A stretch of 64,000 nt of DNA from Chlamydiales bacterium (GTDB lineage Bacteria > Chlamydiota > Chlamydiia > Chlamydiales > Criblamydiaceae), in assembly GCA_024233575.1 (NCBI GenBank), contig JACKPN010000004.1, positions 62,001 to 126,000 of the forward strand, given 5' to 3'. The position numbers were made by a program, and so were the translations under genes. This document shows, in pieces, positions 63,441-64,000 of this stretch. Below the pieces are notes generated by a model. It was not told the DNA's origin and did no database searches. It was given only the letters and a program-made list of their open reading frames with translations. Numbering within the stretch: the first letter of the stretch is position 1; every line of letters starts with the position of its first letter.

Positions 63441-63482
63441 GACTTAGGTTCAAAATAGGTTTTACTATCACAAACCTAAGTC
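63441..63482 (-). terminator. Inverted repeat downstream of tRNA-Leu
   Basis: GACTTAGGTT (63441-63450) and AACCTAAGTC (63473-63482) are perfect 10-bp inverted repeats around a 22-base loop. They lie 14 bp after the 3' end of the minus-strand tRNA and are followed by a weak TATTTTG tract. The most likely role is tRNA transcript termination. A recombination-site remnant at the island edge is the alternative. Confidence 0.45.
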
Positions 63483-63496
63483 ATTATGTCTTAGCT

Positions 63497-63580
63497 TGCT
63501 CGGAGTGGGACTCGAACCCACACGGGATTGCTCCCAAGGGATTTTAAGTCCCTAGTGTCTACCGATTCCACCATCCGAGC
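63497..63580 (-). tRNA. tRNA-Leu (anticodon UAA)
   Basis: The minus strand folds as a class II tRNA of 84 nt: acceptor GCTCGGA/TCCGAGC, D arm with GGTAGAC, anticodon stem AGGGA/TCCCT with loop CTTAAAA giving anticodon TAA, a long variable arm, and T arm GTGTGGGTTCGAGTCCCAC. CCA is not encoded. It borders the resistance-like array, whose first gene starts 184 bp downstream of it. Confidence 0.95.
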
Positions 63581-63687
63581 GTGAAATGTATGATAAGAAT
63601 TTAACTACTTTTCGGTTATGAGTCAAGATATTGATTATAAAATATTTTCTTTAACATTTGACGACTTCCTTGTCGCCATTATTTACG

Positions 63688-64000
63688 CTAATATTGATAG
63701 CGGCATTCAGCCCAGCCTTTATGCTTGCTACGGTGAAGTGAGATCTCCTTGAGTATCCCATTTTCAATACACTCGTCATAAGCTTTGCGTACGGTAGGAA
63801 TGGTAAGGTCATCTACAATGACCACTGTATTCTCGTCACTCAATGCCTGCATATTAATAATGTCTGCAAGCGCAATGCCATAACCATGACCACCGTCAAT
63901 GAATACCATGTCAAAAACAGTGGAAGGATTATCTTCAGAAAATTCCGGCACAGATTCCATGGAGTTGCCGATTATCAGCTGATGCCTTCCTGGATACTTG
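63688..64000 (-). CDS. Class I methyltransferase, partial (cut by the right edge)
   Basis: The frame is open from the window edge to a stop at 63688. It reads HQLIIGNSMESVPEF and FDMVFIDGGHGYGIALADI, then VVIVDDLTIPTVRKAYDE and a C-terminal KGWAECRYQY. The FIDGGHGY block is that of the Methyltransf_24 class of SAM-dependent methyltransferases. About 104 residues are visible and the SAM-binding N-terminus lies outside the window. The substrate is unknown. Confidence 0.72.
   Translation of the reverse strand, partial: KYPGRHQLIIGNSMESVPEFSEDNPSTVFDMVFIDGGHGYGIALADIINMQALSDENTVVIVDDLTIPTVRKAYDECIENGILKEISLHRSKHKGWAECRYQY

Overview
The window looks like chromosome of an environmental (Parachlamydiales-type) chlamydia. 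The gene order dnaJ-rpsU-tsaB ... lon ... rnz-xerC-ABC-F ATPase, and glyA-clpP-dapF-UPF0158, follows what I recall of Chlamydia trachomatis (CT341-CT348 and CT432-CT429). There is also a CT398/CdsZ-type zinc-ribbon protein, a cysteine-rich pore-forming outer-membrane protein, and several proteins of host-directed type: a bilobed-hydrophobic Inc candidate, a SET-domain protein, an F-box fragment and a LicD protein. Many genes found here (photolyase, lipase-maturation-factor homologue, purEK, adenine deaminase, efflux operon) are absent from animal-pathogen chlamydiae as I know them, so an amoeba-associated relative is likely. The species cannot be named from the sequence.

Layout. 1-7.5 kb: dnaJ (partial), rpsU, tsaB, a dGTPase, and two large unknown proteins (one with internal repeats, one with a possible Atg8-binding motif). 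7.7-16.9 kb: a compact plus-strand housekeeping run (lon, heptose-P adenylyltransferase, rhomboid protease, rnz, xerC, ABC-F, SpoU methyltransferase, folE). 16.9-18.1 kb: RNase P RNA and cdsZ on the minus strand. 18.2-22.4 kb: glyA-clpP-dapF-UPF0158. 23-28.7 kb: photolyase, purE-purK, lipase maturation factor, HD hydrolase and an Arg/Pro repeat protein. 28.9-37.5 kb: outer-membrane porin, TPR protein, DUF1003, fumC, a split YeeE/YedE transporter, PAP2 phosphatase, Inc candidate, nadD-like gene and a secreted sulfotransferase. 37.6-39.9 kb: further secreted proteins, then a gene remnant and an IS200/IS605-type relic with no transposase. 40-46.2 kb: a five-gene ABC-2 export operon (HlyD, double ATPase, two permeases, outer-membrane factor), every junction but one overlapping. 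46.3-50.4 kb: SET protein, adenine deaminase, LicD protein. 50.5-51.5 kb: a graveyard holding a nonsense-mutated HGG-motif gene, an IS1 transposase tail, a truncated F-box gene and a 112-bp MITE with target duplications.

The most striking part is 51.5-63.3 kb, between this graveyard and a tRNA-Leu gene. Three plus-strand genes (methyltransferase, GrpB-GNAT fusion, APH kinase) converge on a ten-gene minus-strand array: class D beta-lactamase, AadE-PNPOx fusion, SDR, AAC(6')-methyltransferase fusion, AadA-GNAT fusion, GNAT, xenobiotic acyltransferase (frameshifted), Nudix, and two APH kinases. Nearly all junctions overlap or are under 20 bp, and almost every member belongs to a drug-modifying family. 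It reads as an acquired multi-resistance or small-molecule detoxification island in an intracellular bacterium, with unusual fusions of resistance enzymes to second enzymes. Substrates cannot be read from sequence.

The window ends in a methyltransferase gene cut by the right edge.
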